Origin: DATESZ01 sp035283845
GTDB lineage: Bacteria > Desulfobacterota > Syntrophia > Syntrophales > JACQWR01
Direction: 5' to 3'
Assembly: GCA_035283845.1 (NCBI GenBank)
Contig: DATESZ010000090.1
Location: 1 to 15,430 of the forward strand
Length of the DNA stretch: 15,430 bases
The notes under the pieces were generated by a model. The model was not told the origin of the DNA, did no database searches, and saw only the letters and a program-made list of their open reading frames with translations. Each line of letters begins with the position of its first letter. Within the stretch, counting starts at the first letter, position 1. Made by a program: the position numbers and the translations under genes. This document shows, one piece after another, positions 8,001-15,430 of this stretch.

Positions 8001-9699
8001 CATTTCCCATGGCCGGTTCGCAGATTGTGAGTGTCAGGATATCATCGGCAGTCCTGTCTTTCAGGAGCTCCTTCAGGGCATATTTCACCAGGCAGCGGGT
8101 AAGTACCTCCGGTGTATAGTAGGAGGCGGTCTTTTCCCGGTTCCGCCCTGCCAGGCGGTAGATGAAAGTCCCCCTGGGATAGATCTTGAGACTGCCATCG
8201 GGTTGATAAACTCTTTCCGCTTCTTCATATTCAGGCAGGTCTTCAGCCGCAACGAAAAAAGCCTCATTAAGTTCGTTCACTTCTGTCCCTGCTTTTTTTA
8301 CCTCGTACAGATCCGTTTCGGCAAAGAAGCCGCTGTAGGAAAGCAAACCCTCATAGACTGCCCCCAACTGATTGATACCGAGCTGGACATAACTGATCCG
8401 GCCGCGCCGATGCCGTCCATTGCCGGGACGGGAAAGTGAGAGGAGTTCAATGACCTTTTGGAGAACAACGTTCCTGAACTTCACACCGTTAAGGAGCGCG
8501 GTCCGGGCGGGGTCGAAAAGGTGGCTGTTGAGAGGGTACAAGCGGAAGACGGGGCGCTGTTCTTCGAATGCCAGGCCAGCGGTTTTCAGTTGGTAGTTGA
8601 AGCCCTCAGAGATGAGGCGAAACAGGGTCCGCAGTGAGTCATGGATAAAATAACCGTCCCGCGATGATTCTTCGGAAAGGGGATTCAACTCCAGATCCCG
8701 CAGGGAATCGAGGCTGTAGCCCGTGCGGTATTCTTCGCTGTTCATGGGGGCGTAGCCGAGCTCCGGCCGGGCTTCGATGTAGAAGAGGAAAAGGAGACGA
8801 TAAAGGTAACGAAGGCATTCGCGGGTTAATTGATCGGCCATGTCCTTGCCGTAAAGACCTTCCTTGCGGACAGTGCGGATATAATGGATGGCCTCGTTGC
8901 CCAGAATTTCCACGGCCTCGCGGGCAGAATATTTCAGGTCTTCGGAAACGGCAAAGGCGTGCTCGTGAGAATTTTCATCGAATGTGTCCAGTAGGCTGAT
9001 CCCGTCTTTGGGGCAGATGCTTTCCCGGTGCAGGAGGGCCGCTACCGCCTGCAGGGTGGCAGGTGCGCGGCGGCCCAATATCTCGGCCAGGTCGAAACGG
9101 AGAAAACGCCGTTCATTCCACTTGCTGCGATCCAGCAGAATAACATGGGATAAACTCAAAAGGATGATCCAGCGCGGCGGCTCGGATAGGGTAAAAACCT
9201 GTTTGGTGATGATATCCGTAAAGGGGCTGTCGAGGAGCATTCGGTCTGCTTCGATGCCGTCATATTGTGCCGGAACAAAGGAGAGTTCCAATGGGTCCCT
9301 ATCTTCGGATACGGAACTGATGGCTTCGACGATCCAGAGTTCCGGCGCGCCGTTATTCTTGCGGACTTCGCCGATAATGGGCATCATGCTCCCTGAATCC
9401 AACTCTTTCAGATCCGGCGCGAAGGCGTAACCGAGAACTTCCAGCAAGCCGGGCAGGAATTCCCTTTGACAGGAAAGGCGCTCCGCACTGCTGCGGAGTC
9501 GTTCCATTTGGTTGCGCAGGGTAAAGTAGTCCTTGTTCAGACGGGTCAGGCGCTCGTAAGGCGGCTTTACGCCGGTAGTTGTTTCCTGTTCTTCCCACTT
9601 GGCAAGGAGACCGCGCAGATCATTTTCCAGGATGGCGGTGAGGTAATGATGGGTGTAAAATTCATTCTCGTTGCTGATACCGGTGAGATCCAGGGCCAT
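4999..9699 (-). CDS. Giant Eco57I/PglX-like N6-adenine DNA methyltransferase (DISARM DrmMI-like)
   Basis: The 1566-residue protein has a class I methyltransferase core of the gamma type: SAM-binding TICEPAMGNASF near residues 559-570, NNVFGVDLNPIAVELAE near 613-628, and catalytic NPPW near 941-944 in GGFDLIVGNPPW. About 500 residues of helical N-terminus precede it, with no clear PD-(D/E)xK nuclease motif, and some 600 residues follow the NPPW, where target recognition is expected. It probably methylates adenine in a specific site to mark host DNA. ATG 9699 is chosen: it overlaps the helicase stop as TGATG and has AGGAG eight bases upstream; the TTG three bases earlier is less likely. The same order and sizes occur in class 1 DISARM (drmD-drmMI), hence the name; a restriction role with partners is inferred. 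Confidence 0.9.
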   Translation of the reverse strand: MALDLTGISNENEFYTHHYLTAILENDLRGLLAKWEEQETTTGVKPPYERLTRLNKDYFTLRNQMERLRSSAERLSCQREFLPGLLEVLGYAFAPDLKELDSGSMMPIIGEVRKNNGAPELWIVEAISSVSEDRDPLELSFVPAQYDGIEADRMLLDSPFTDIITKQVFTLSEPPRWIILLSLSHVILLDRSKWNERRFLRFDLAEILGRRAPATLQAVAALLHRESICPKDGISLLDTFDENSHEHAFAVSEDLKYSAREAVEILGNEAIHYIRTVRKEGLYGKDMADQLTRECLRYLYRLLFLFYIEARPELGYAPMNSEEYRTGYSLDSLRDLELNPLSEESSRDGYFIHDSLRTLFRLISEGFNYQLKTAGLAFEEQRPVFRLYPLNSHLFDPARTALLNGVKFRNVVLQKVIELLSLSRPGNGRHRRGRISYVQLGINQLGAVYEGLLSYSGFFAETDLYEVKKAGTEVNELNEAFFVAAEDLPEYEEAERVYQPDGSLKIYPRGTFIYRLAGRNREKTASYYTPEVLTRCLVKYALKELLKDRTADDILTLTICEPAMGNASFLNETINQLAEAYLERKQRETGETISHDAYGREKQKVKAFLADNNVFGVDLNPIAVELAEVSLWLNAMYVGDEGEAPIIPWFGNQLVCGNSLIGARRQVFASELLEENRRGKETWLDVVPERVALGESRPAKAVYHFLLPDSGMANYMDRVVRNMAKKETDFMRQWRRDFIKPFKTGEIETLVRLSNAIDRLWQRHTEQCAEIRSKTRDGYRFFGYDDSNSHPNRLTTKQKDVIFNRELLSENVANSSAFRRLKLVMDYWCALWFWPIQRAGRLPSRDEYLMDLSLILEGTVYETVLAKGEQLSLLPDDRPTQQDLDFTNEFGHVNVDALCDGIEHLTIVRALAKQLHFHHWELIFADIFARIGGFDLIVGNPPWIKIEWNEGGLLGDYDPLFVIRNTSASRLAAMREEAIGKRGIQGEYLDEYVSFEGTQNFLNAFQNYPVLKGTQANLYKCFLPQAWHMGTDQGVMGFLHPEGVYDDPNGGCLRENIYPRLLYHFQFQNGLNLFPDVAHREKFSINIYGNQRSKSFLHLSNLFHPSTVASSFNHTGHGLCIGIKNDKNDWNLAGHKDRIIDVDDKTLSLFAKLYDEKGTSAIQARLPVVHSRQVVDVLRKFAAKPQRLGDLVGEYMSTEMWHETNSQKDGTIKRVTQFVHSPENCILSGPHIYVGNPLSKTPRQICTEKAHYDVVDLTNIPDDYLPRSNYVPACNNDIYNKRLPYSKWDKGEVHTNYYRMVHRSMLSQAGERTLIAAVVPKFVGNINTAMTTSFKNAMTLINCVGSLQSLPVDFFVKSTGKPKADGSMLNILPLIEDEPSIRIRTLLLNCLTTHYAELWEDCWDKAFKHEQWTKDDPRLDSMLFSNLTPKWQRNCALRTDYQRRQALIEIDVLVAIALGLTLDELCAIYRIQFPVLRQNDSDTWYDQNGRIVFTCSKGLPGVGFSRQEWNDIKDMKSGTVSRTIMDDTLPGGPRERTITYAAPFDRCDREADYATAWAAFEKRGLV

Positions 9700-12581
9700 C
9701 AATCCTCTCCTTTCAGCACAGCTACGACCCGGATATACGGAACATCCTCAGTGAGGAGAGAGTTTTCAATCCAGCTCCAATACTCTTCGAAAATACGATC
9801 AATTTCCCGTTGCTTCTGCTGCTTTTTATCAAGGGTGCGGGAAGCAGGGGCGGCATCAGCAAAATCCAGTTCCAATTGGTGGACTTGTTTTTGTTTTAAA
9901 CGATTGAGTATCTTGTCCTGCTCATTGAGTTTCACATTGATCGCCGCTTCAAAGGCATCACGTCTTTTATGCATAAGTTCCTCGCCTCTGGCGATGGCGA
10001 GGGGCAGCATCTTTTTCAAGTGTTCCTTGTCGAACGGTTTGTTCTGATTTGGATATTTCTTTCGGTCCAATTCTGTTCTCGTCAGGACATCATAGAAATC
10101 CTCAACGCTTTGGAATTGACCTTCCAGAAAACGCGCGCCCAGCCAGGAAGCGATCAGGGGCTGGCTTTTGCGGTTCGGGATGATCCCATAGAGGATAAAG
10201 ATGGTTTCCCCTTGCTTCAATTGGCCGGGAAGGGTCAGGACGGGGGCCTGCTGGCGGCCAAAAACGGCGAGCAGTTTATCATTCAACCAGCGCATCAGAG
10301 GATGGAGATCCCAGAGAAGCTGGATTTTCGGCCACCTGTCCTCTTCCTTGCGGGTTCGGCTGATTTCCTCCATGATCCGGTTTCGATCAGCAGAGAGGAT
10401 GAATTCGCCGCTTTCCGGCCAGATCTCCCGGGGCAGGAAGCGGAATCGCTGCTCCAGCTCTCTTTTCATGCTTGCTGGGACGGTAAAGTTTACCGTTTGT
10501 GCGGCTGTGTCGCAATCTGCCTGCATGTGCCCGTCAGGGTAAAAAGGCTGGGAACGCTTCAGGTATTCAATTGCCTCATGAAAGTAGGCATAATCATCAG
10601 TAAAGAGGGATGGCATCTGCTTCCTGGCTGCGGTTGCATCCTCACCTTTCGGTATGATCTCTTCCCCCATCAGCAAACCCAAGGGGTCTTTGGGCGCCTT
10701 CTGCAACAGGTTCTCAAAATCATCAATATCCGCCCCCGCTTCGATGGCAGAGGCGGTTATGTTTTCCTCTTCTTCCATGTCGTAAACGCCCATCAGGGCC
10801 GAGGGATCACCGATGTTTTTGACGGCCTGTTCATCTTTCGTGATCAACAATTCCAATATCCGGTTATCGCCCTTGATCTTTTCGTTGTTACTTTCCGTCA
10901 TCAGATAGACGATCCAGGGCTCGCGCTCCTGCCCATACCGGTCTATTCGCCCATTGCGCTGCTGGAAACACATGAATGACCAGGGGATGTCGAAATGGAT
11001 CATCTTGTAACAGAGGAAATGGAGGTTGATCCCTTCGGAGGCCACGTCGGAAGCCAACAGCAATCGAACGGGGGCTTCTTCACGGCCAAAATCTTCCACT
11101 ATTTGCTGCTGGTCAACGTCGGGAAGGCCGCCGTGAAGTATAGCCGTCTGATCCGGTTTTAGTTTCAGATCTTGCGACAAATGTTCGCTTAGAAATTTCA
11201 AGGTCTCAATCCGTTCGGTAAAGATGACCAGACGATCTTTTGTATCTTTGCCCGTCCACCCAAAACCGTGAATAGTGTCCTTGATAACGGAAAGGAGTTT
11301 CTGATACTTGCTGAAATTGCGCGGAGTAACGGTCTGGAGGAGGTGCGCCAGTTCTGCCATGGATTCAATATCGTGTGCGGCCTCTTCCTCACTTTCTTTT
11401 TCCAGGCGACTGATCCGGTGTTGAATGGTCTGCAGGCAGGCTGCCGGGCTGGAAAACAGCGCCTTCTCCAGAGTGGTCTTGAAAAGCTTGCCGCCCGTGC
11501 GCCGTTTGTCCAGGCGGGTAAAACTCAGCTTGGTAAAAGTATCAAAGGCAGTTTCTTCCTCAGCAGATGCCTGGCATTTGGCCACGGCAATCCTGCGTTC
11601 CTTGAAGGATTTGGTGACCTGATCTTTGATGTCTTTCTTGAAGCGGCGAATGAAAAGACCCTTGATGTCTTCGGGACCGTAGTTTTCCGGGTTGGCAATG
11701 GCTGTCGGGTTCAGCATGTTCATCAGGCTGGCGAAGGCTTTGGGTTTGCCGTCATGGGGCGTCGCGGAGAGCATAATCAGCGTATCGGAGCGGTGTTTGA
11801 GGAGCTCCGCGAGACGGTGTCGCATGGAGAGGGAAGCGTTATCAGTTCCGCGGGCGGCAACATTATGGGCCTCGTCAATGACGATCACATCCCAATAGCA
11901 CTTCTCCAGGTAGGTGCGATATTCGGCGTCCTGCTTCAGGGTGTCAATGGAGATGATGGCCCTATCGAAATAGAAAAAGGGATTGTGATTGGTGGGGATA
12001 CGGGAACGCACCCGCTGAATACCCACCGAATCGAGACGCGTCAGAGGGATCGTAAAACGGCTCCAGAGCTCCTTCTGAAACTGGGTGAGCATGCTTTTCA
12101 CCGTAAGGACCAGAATGCGCTTACCTTTACCGCGACGGATGAGCTCGGCCAAAAGAACCCCCGCCTCAATGGTCTTCCCCAGGCCGACCGCATCGGCAAT
12201 CAGGATGCGCTGCCGTGGCTGCTTCAGTGCGGAAATTGCCGGATCAAGCTGATAAGGCACAACATCCATGGCGCCATGCCAGCCGATATAGAGATGCTCA
12301 TCCGTGGGCGGGGTCTGCCGTAAGAGACTTTCCATGAAAAGGAGTGAATCGCGGTAGAAACTGGAGTCGTCGACAACCAGCTCCGTATCGGCAGGATTGA
12401 GCAGCTCGATCTGGTCAATCTCTTCCAGGAAGACGGCCTCTCTGTCTTTGACAATTTGTGACAGACCGACAACCCCCACGGCCTGCCGACCGTTTTCGGT
12501 CCGGTCCACCTTGCGGACCAGCCATTCGGCGTCTCTGATCAGAACCCGTGCTCCCGGGGCGAGGATTGGATTATTCATCAT
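9699..12581 (-). CDS. SNF2-family helicase (DISARM DrmD-like)
   Basis: The 960-residue product shows the full SNF2/superfamily 2 motif set: DAVGLGKT (Walker A, 130-137), DEAH (236-239), LSATPHDG (271-278), SDVASEGINLH (511-521) and QRNGRIDRYGQ (541-551). About 400 residues follow with no recognised domain, ending in a Lys/Gln-rich segment that may form a coiled coil. It should be a DNA translocase that uses ATP. Length, motif set and direct overlap with a giant N6-adenine methylase match DrmD of class 1 DISARM, but many SNF2 proteins are alike and the symbol is not certain. The frame opens ATG-ATG; a TAGGT run gives the second ATG (12578) the better spacing. It is the first gene of the operon. 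Confidence 0.9.
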   Translation of the reverse strand: MMNNPILAPGARVLIRDAEWLVRKVDRTENGRQAVGVVGLSQIVKDREAVFLEEIDQIELLNPADTELVVDDSSFYRDSLLFMESLLRQTPPTDEHLYIGWHGAMDVVPYQLDPAISALKQPRQRILIADAVGLGKTIEAGVLLAELIRRGKGKRILVLTVKSMLTQFQKELWSRFTIPLTRLDSVGIQRVRSRIPTNHNPFFYFDRAIISIDTLKQDAEYRTYLEKCYWDVIVIDEAHNVAARGTDNASLSMRHRLAELLKHRSDTLIMLSATPHDGKPKAFASLMNMLNPTAIANPENYGPEDIKGLFIRRFKKDIKDQVTKSFKERRIAVAKCQASAEEETAFDTFTKLSFTRLDKRRTGGKLFKTTLEKALFSSPAACLQTIQHRISRLEKESEEEAAHDIESMAELAHLLQTVTPRNFSKYQKLLSVIKDTIHGFGWTGKDTKDRLVIFTERIETLKFLSEHLSQDLKLKPDQTAILHGGLPDVDQQQIVEDFGREEAPVRLLLASDVASEGINLHFLCYKMIHFDIPWSFMCFQQRNGRIDRYGQEREPWIVYLMTESNNEKIKGDNRILELLITKDEQAVKNIGDPSALMGVYDMEEEENITASAIEAGADIDDFENLLQKAPKDPLGLLMGEEIIPKGEDATAARKQMPSLFTDDYAYFHEAIEYLKRSQPFYPDGHMQADCDTAAQTVNFTVPASMKRELEQRFRFLPREIWPESGEFILSADRNRIMEEISRTRKEEDRWPKIQLLWDLHPLMRWLNDKLLAVFGRQQAPVLTLPGQLKQGETIFILYGIIPNRKSQPLIASWLGARFLEGQFQSVEDFYDVLTRTELDRKKYPNQNKPFDKEHLKKMLPLAIARGEELMHKRRDAFEAAINVKLNEQDKILNRLKQKQVHQLELDFADAAPASRTLDKKQQKQREIDRIFEEYWSWIENSLLTEDVPYIRVVAVLKGED

Positions 12582-12594
12582 TACCTATTGTTAA

Positions 12595-13139
12595 AGACGG
12601 CCCTTAAATCATTAATATATTATCAATCATGATAGGCAATGGCCAATTCTCCGGCCTTGCACAGGAGGATGTGTGCGCCACCAGGTAAAGACTGCACTCA
12701 GCCATTCCCTTTGCAACGACATCGAAGGTTGATATTATAGCGTATTCTGGTTTTTATTACCATCCAATTATTATCATTAGCAAAACAATGTGTATCGTGG
12801 GAAGTGAATGATGGCTTTAGTCGGTATTTACTGCTCTGATAAACGCGGACCCCTTGGTAGAGGCATTGCACCCTTCAACCAGAATTCAATGAAATAAGCT
12901 CGTAGGTGAAACTGACGAGTTGTATTTGAAATCTACAATATCCTGTATTTAACGTTCCGTAACAACGAGGAAGTACGCATCAACCGGATGGACTGTATTT
13001 AATTCACTGGAAGCAGCAACACGTCAGACAGAATATGGATTGTCAGAGATGGCGTCTGCCCTTAATGCCATGATGAGCTTGGCCTATCAATCTCCGGTGG
13101 TGTTCTTGCTGGTAAAATCTTGCAGATTGAACCCGCGAA
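12595..13139. other. Gene-poor stretch between helicase and PIN gene
   Basis: About 545 bases. On the minus strand no open frame of useful length is seen. On the plus strand a 29-codon frame begins near 12808, and a short frame covering about 12986-13100 (WTVFNSLEAATRQTEYGLSEMASALN) looks protein-like, but it lacks a convincing start and runs into the antisense of the PIN gene. These may be remnants of decayed genes. I recognise no RNA gene, insertion sequence or CRISPR here. The left end probably holds the defence-operon promoter. Confidence 0.5.
12621..12646 (-). promoter_or_regulatory. Candidate operator/promoter for the SNF2-methylase operon
   Basis: Upstream of the helicase start an inverted repeat TATCA-N4-TGATA occupies 12621-12634. 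On the minus strand TTGGCC (about 12641-12646) and an AT-rich TAATAT/TATATT stretch just beyond the palindrome could form a weak promoter, with spacing of 18-20 bases. The repeat is seen; its function is inferred and the -35 match is poor. Confidence 0.3.
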
Positions 13140-13541
13140 TTATTCGTCTTGCAAATAGCCTTCTCTTACCAAGAAATCCTTTGGCCGCAGAATGGGTGTT
13201 CCGCGATAGGAAGACAGATCAAGAAGGTGTTTATCCCCCGAGATGATGCAGTCGGCATTTTCATCAACAGCACATTCGAGAAAGATGTTGTCCGTAGGGT
13301 CGGTGATAATCTCGGTTATTAATGATCTTATCGCTAAAAGTGTACCCTTCATGCGCAATTCCCTGACGAAGGGGAGAATTTCCGGCGATGTTAAACCAAA
13401 TTTAGTATAGCCGAGGACCCGGATGAATTCCTTCTCCATTTTTTCGGTGAGCAACATAATCAATTGTCCTTCCCGGGCCAGGTCATAGACCACGCGGGGC
13501 GGACCCTGCCAGAAAAGCGCGGCAATGCGGATGGAAGCCAT
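13140..13541 (-). pseudogene. PIN-domain toxin (COG1569-like), N-terminally truncated
   Basis: The frame (133 codons) matches PIN proteins of the TIGR00305 type: ALFWQGPPRVVYDLAREG near the start, and C-terminal DPTDNIFLECAVDENADCIISGDKHLLDL, which carries the later acidic residues. Intact members start with a strand such as vvlDTNVLVSAL, supplying the first catalytic Asp; here the frame starts MASIRIAALFWQGPP, so that strand is gone. The frame opens only 11 codons further up before a TAA, and no DTN motif occurs there. There is no ribosome site before ATG 13541. PIN enzymes are Mg-dependent RNases, so this one is probably inactive. No antitoxin gene is visible beside it. A non-standard start remains possible. 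Confidence 0.65.
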
Positions 13542-13556
13542 CCGCTGGAGTGATTT

Positions 13557-13592
13557 GCTATGCCAGGCCTTGAATTAGCATTATGGCATTGC
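13557..13592. repeat. Imperfect inverted repeat at the broken 5' end of the PIN gene
   Basis: GCTATGCCA (13557-13565) and TGGCATTGC (13584-13592) form a nine-base stem with one mismatch and an 18-base loop. It lies between the PIN frame and the split-barrel gene's stop. It has no T-run, so it is not a clear terminator. It may mark the breakpoint that truncated the PIN gene (inference). Confidence 0.35.
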
Positions 13593-13629
13593 TCAACCTA
13601 TTTGGGCGCTATAACAGATACGGGACCTA

Positions 13630-14073
13630 TCAAACTTCAACCAGATCTTTATGACTAAACCCCAGCTCGTAATTCAAAACTGAAACGATCTTCGGCGTAA
13701 TCTTGATTACCGCTGGCGGCACTTCCTGCTGAGGCATTTGCAGGATGGCAGGGAATTTGGTTACAAGATGCCCCATGGCTTTCTGTATTTCTTCCGGCTT
13801 TGTCAGTACTACAGCAGTTCCTCCCATTGAAACGCCCTTGATTTTACCCCAGTCTTCATATTCCCTGTTAATAGCCAGAGACACCTTGTTGCATTTTGCA
13901 ATATTTTTTACCTTTGAAGAGCTTGCATCTGTGCAGAAATAGATGGTAAAACCGTCACTGGCATAGGTTACCGTATTTGCCTGAGGATAGCCGTCTTCCC
14001 TTATAGTGGCTAATGTCAAAATATTATGACTCTGCAAAATATCAAGTACAAATTCTTCCATTTTCTTATCCAT
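13630..14073 (-). CDS. Pyridoxamine 5'-phosphate oxidase-like FMN-binding split-barrel protein
   Basis: The 147-residue product has the pattern of small PNPOx-family proteins: LATIREDGYPQANTVTYASDG (strands 1-2), IYFCTDASSSKVKNI, then KVSLAIN and GVSMGGTAVVLTKPEEI. Family members bind FMN or F420 or haem and act as reductases or in stress response; the substrate here cannot be told from sequence. Cytoplasmic: no signal peptide or membrane segment. A GGGAGGG ribosome site lies nine bases before ATG 14073, and a near-consensus promoter sits upstream. It is a single-gene unit between polA and the PIN gene and probably has no link with the defence cluster. Confidence 0.85.
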   Translation of the reverse strand: MDKKMEEFVLDILQSHNILTLATIREDGYPQANTVTYASDGFTIYFCTDASSSKVKNIAKCNKVSLAINREYEDWGKIKGVSMGGTAVVLTKPEEIQKAMGHLVTKFPAILQMPQQEVPPAVIKITPKIVSVLNYELGFSHKDLVEV

Positions 14074-14105
14074 AATCTCTTCCCTCCCTGTTTTTTTGTT
14101 GCGTA

Positions 14106-14135
14106 ATTATAAGAAAAAACAAATCCACTTGTCAA
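14106..14135 (-). promoter_or_regulatory. Sigma-70 promoter with consensus boxes for the split-barrel gene
   Basis: On the minus strand TTGACA (14130-14135) and TATAAT (14106-14111) are both perfect consensus, with an 18-base spacer containing a T6 run. A second TTGACA starts within the polA stop region (14148-14153). The promoter faces the split-barrel gene, whose ATG is about 33 bases downstream of the -10 box. It implies strong, independent transcription. Confidence 0.8.
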
Positions 14136-14149
14136 TGAAATAATGAATG

Positions 14150-15430
14150 TCAATTATGGGCCTCATCCCAGTTCCTCCCCGCCGCAATATCAACCTTGAG
14201 CGGAACCCGCAACTCGATAACCTCCTCCATTTCCTTTTTTACCAGGGCCATTACCCCTTCCCTCTCCTCTTCCGGCGCCTCAAGTACCAGTTCGTCATGG
14301 ACCTGCATGATCATGGCTGCCGAAAGGCGCCTTTCGGCAAGACGTCCGGCAATATTAAGCATGGCAATTTTAATGAGGTCAGCCGCTGTCCCCTGGATCG
14401 GGGCATTAATGGCCATACGTTCGGCAAATTGTCGAACAGACGAGTTACTGCTTGCAAGTTCGGGCAGATAGCGACGGCGATTAAACAGAGTGCTTACAAA
14501 GCCGGTCCGGCGCGCATTTTCGAGAATACCGTCCAGGAAGGCGCGCACCCCATCGTACTTGCGGAAATACCCATCGATATAAGCCTGTGCCAGTTTCTGC
14601 GGCACATCAAGTTCTTTGGCCAGACCGAAGGCGCTCATCCCGTAAAGTATGCCGAAATTGATTACCTTGGCCTGCCTTCTCATATCGGCATTCACCATTT
14701 CCGGAAATACGCCGAAAACGTCTGACGCCGTCCGGCTATGAATGTCCTCTCCGGAGGCAAATGCCGCGATAAGCGCCTCATCACCGGAAAGATGGGCGAG
14801 CACCCGAAGTTCAATCTGGGAGTAGTCCGCCGAGATGATCGTCCAGCCTTCCGGGGCAATAAAGGCCTGCCTGATTCTTTTGCCCTCCAACGTCCTGATG
14901 GGAATATTCTGCAGATTGGGATTGCTGCTCGAGAGTCTCCCCGTAGCGGTTACCGTCTGGTTATAGGATGTATGAACCCTTCCCGTCTCCCGATTCACCA
15001 GCGTAGGCAGTGCATCGATGTAGGTAGATTTAAGTTTGGCCAGGCTGCGGTAAGCCAATATCTCCGCAGGCAGTTCGTGATTTTTCGCAAGATTGGCAAG
15101 AACCTCCACATCGGTAGAATAGCCTTCTTTTATCTTTTTCCCGCGGGGCAGCCCAAGTTTGTCGAAAAGCACTACCTGGAGCTGCTTGGGAGAATTGATA
15201 TTGAATCTCTCGCCGGCCAGGCGGTAGACTTTTTCTTCCGAGAGGGACATTAGTTGCGACGTTTCCGCAGACATATTCCGGAACAGGTCGAGGTCCAGGA
15301 GCACCCCCTTCCTCTCCATCGCCGCTAAAACGGCAATCAGCAACATCTCAACATGGTGAAAGAGGTCGTCAAAGCCGTCGCGGCTGATCTTTTCCGAAAG
15401 ATGTCCTGCAAGTTTCAAGATGCCGTCTGC
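14150..15430 (-). CDS. polA: DNA polymerase I, C-terminal polymerase domain (partial)
   Basis: The open frame enters from the right edge and 426 residues are visible; the 5'->3' exonuclease and any 3'->5' exonuclease part lie outside. The polymerase motifs are all present: ATGRLSSSNPNLQNIP (thumb/palm), motif A ADYSQIELRVLAHLS (about residues 201-215 of the visible part), motif B RRQAKVINFGILYG (O helix, about 251-264) and motif C QVHDEL (about 376-381). The two catalytic aspartates are in DYS and HDE. The enzyme fills gaps and removes RNA primers in replication and repair. The apparent TTG start near 15418 is internal, since the frame stays open to the edge. It ends with a TGA and seems to be core genome beside the accessory island. 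Confidence 0.97.
   Translation of the reverse strand, partial: ADGILKLAGHLSEKISRDGFDDLFHHVEMLLIAVLAAMERKGVLLDLDLFRNMSAETSQLMSLSEEKVYRLAGERFNINSPKQLQVVLFDKLGLPRGKKIKEGYSTDVEVLANLAKNHELPAEILAYRSLAKLKSTYIDALPTLVNRETGRVHTSYNQTVTATGRLSSSNPNLQNIPIRTLEGKRIRQAFIAPEGWTIISADYSQIELRVLAHLSGDEALIAAFASGEDIHSRTASDVFGVFPEMVNADMRRQAKVINFGILYGMSAFGLAKELDVPQKLAQAYIDGYFRKYDGVRAFLDGILENARRTGFVSTLFNRRRYLPELASSNSSVRQFAERMAINAPIQGTAADLIKIAMLNIAGRLAERRLSAAMIMQVHDELVLEAPEEEREGVMALVKKEMEEVIELRVPLKVDIAAGRNWDEAHN

Noticed and set aside
9700..9702. TTG three bases upstream as the methylase start
   Set aside because: The ATG at 9699 has better spacing from AGGAG and makes the usual TGATG overlap.
9969..12323. Plus-strand frames of 336 and 351 codons opposite the SNF2 helicase
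   Set aside because: Antisense shadows in GC-rich codon positions; the minus-strand frame has all SNF2 motifs.
15416..15418. TTG as the start of polA
   Set aside because: The frame stays open to the window edge and the protein lacks its N-terminal domains, so this is an internal Leu codon.
1..15430. CRISPR array, tRNA, rRNA or insertion sequence
   Set aside because: Reading both strands, I saw no regularly spaced repeats, no cloverleaf-like gene and no transposase or paired terminal repeats.

Overview
The window looks like one flank of a defence island in a Gram-negative bacterium of mid GC content. Gene style (a polA neighbour, several toxin-antitoxin genes, a DISARM-like helicase/methylase cluster) would suit an anaerobic deltaproteobacterium such as a Syntrophales member. 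That placement is a guess from protein flavour, not a measurement. Almost every real gene is on the minus strand, so the region reads from right to left.

Right edge (about 12.6-15.4 kb): the C-terminal two thirds of DNA polymerase I (polA, cut by the window edge); a small FMN-type split-barrel protein with a consensus-like promoter in the 80-base gap after polA; a PIN-domain toxin whose N-terminus, with the first catalytic Asp, seems lost; then about 550 bases with no convincing gene.

Centre (about 5.0-12.6 kb): two large, overlapping genes, an SNF2-family helicase (960 aa) and a giant Eco57I/PglX-like N6-adenine DNA methyltransferase (1566 aa). This pairing and order match drmD-drmMI of class 1 DISARM, an anti-phage system. 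The methylase stop overlaps the start of a Fic-family gene of which only about 72 codons survive.

Left (about 3.2-5.0 kb): a patch of small toxin-antitoxin-type genes: the Fic remnant abutting, in opposite orientation, a small protein with a Fic-inhibitor-like motif; a HigB/HigA-like pair with its own promoter and palindromic operator; and an MNT-type nucleotidyltransferase coupled to a DUF433 protein.

Left edge (1-3210): a large DEAD/DEAH-type helicase (1070 codons visible, running off the window) with a Cys-pair-rich insert, of the MrfA/DruE-like type that usually ends in DUF1998. It starts through a seven-codon minicistron linking it to the DUF433 gene. It does not look like DrmA at its N-terminus, so the cluster is best described as a DISARM-like, non-canonical system: SNF2 helicase + giant methylase + DUF1998-type helicase, with toxin-antitoxin genes set inside it. 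The expected logic (inference) is that methylation marks self DNA and the two helicases act on unmarked invading DNA. The nuclease, if any, is not visible and may lie beyond the left edge.
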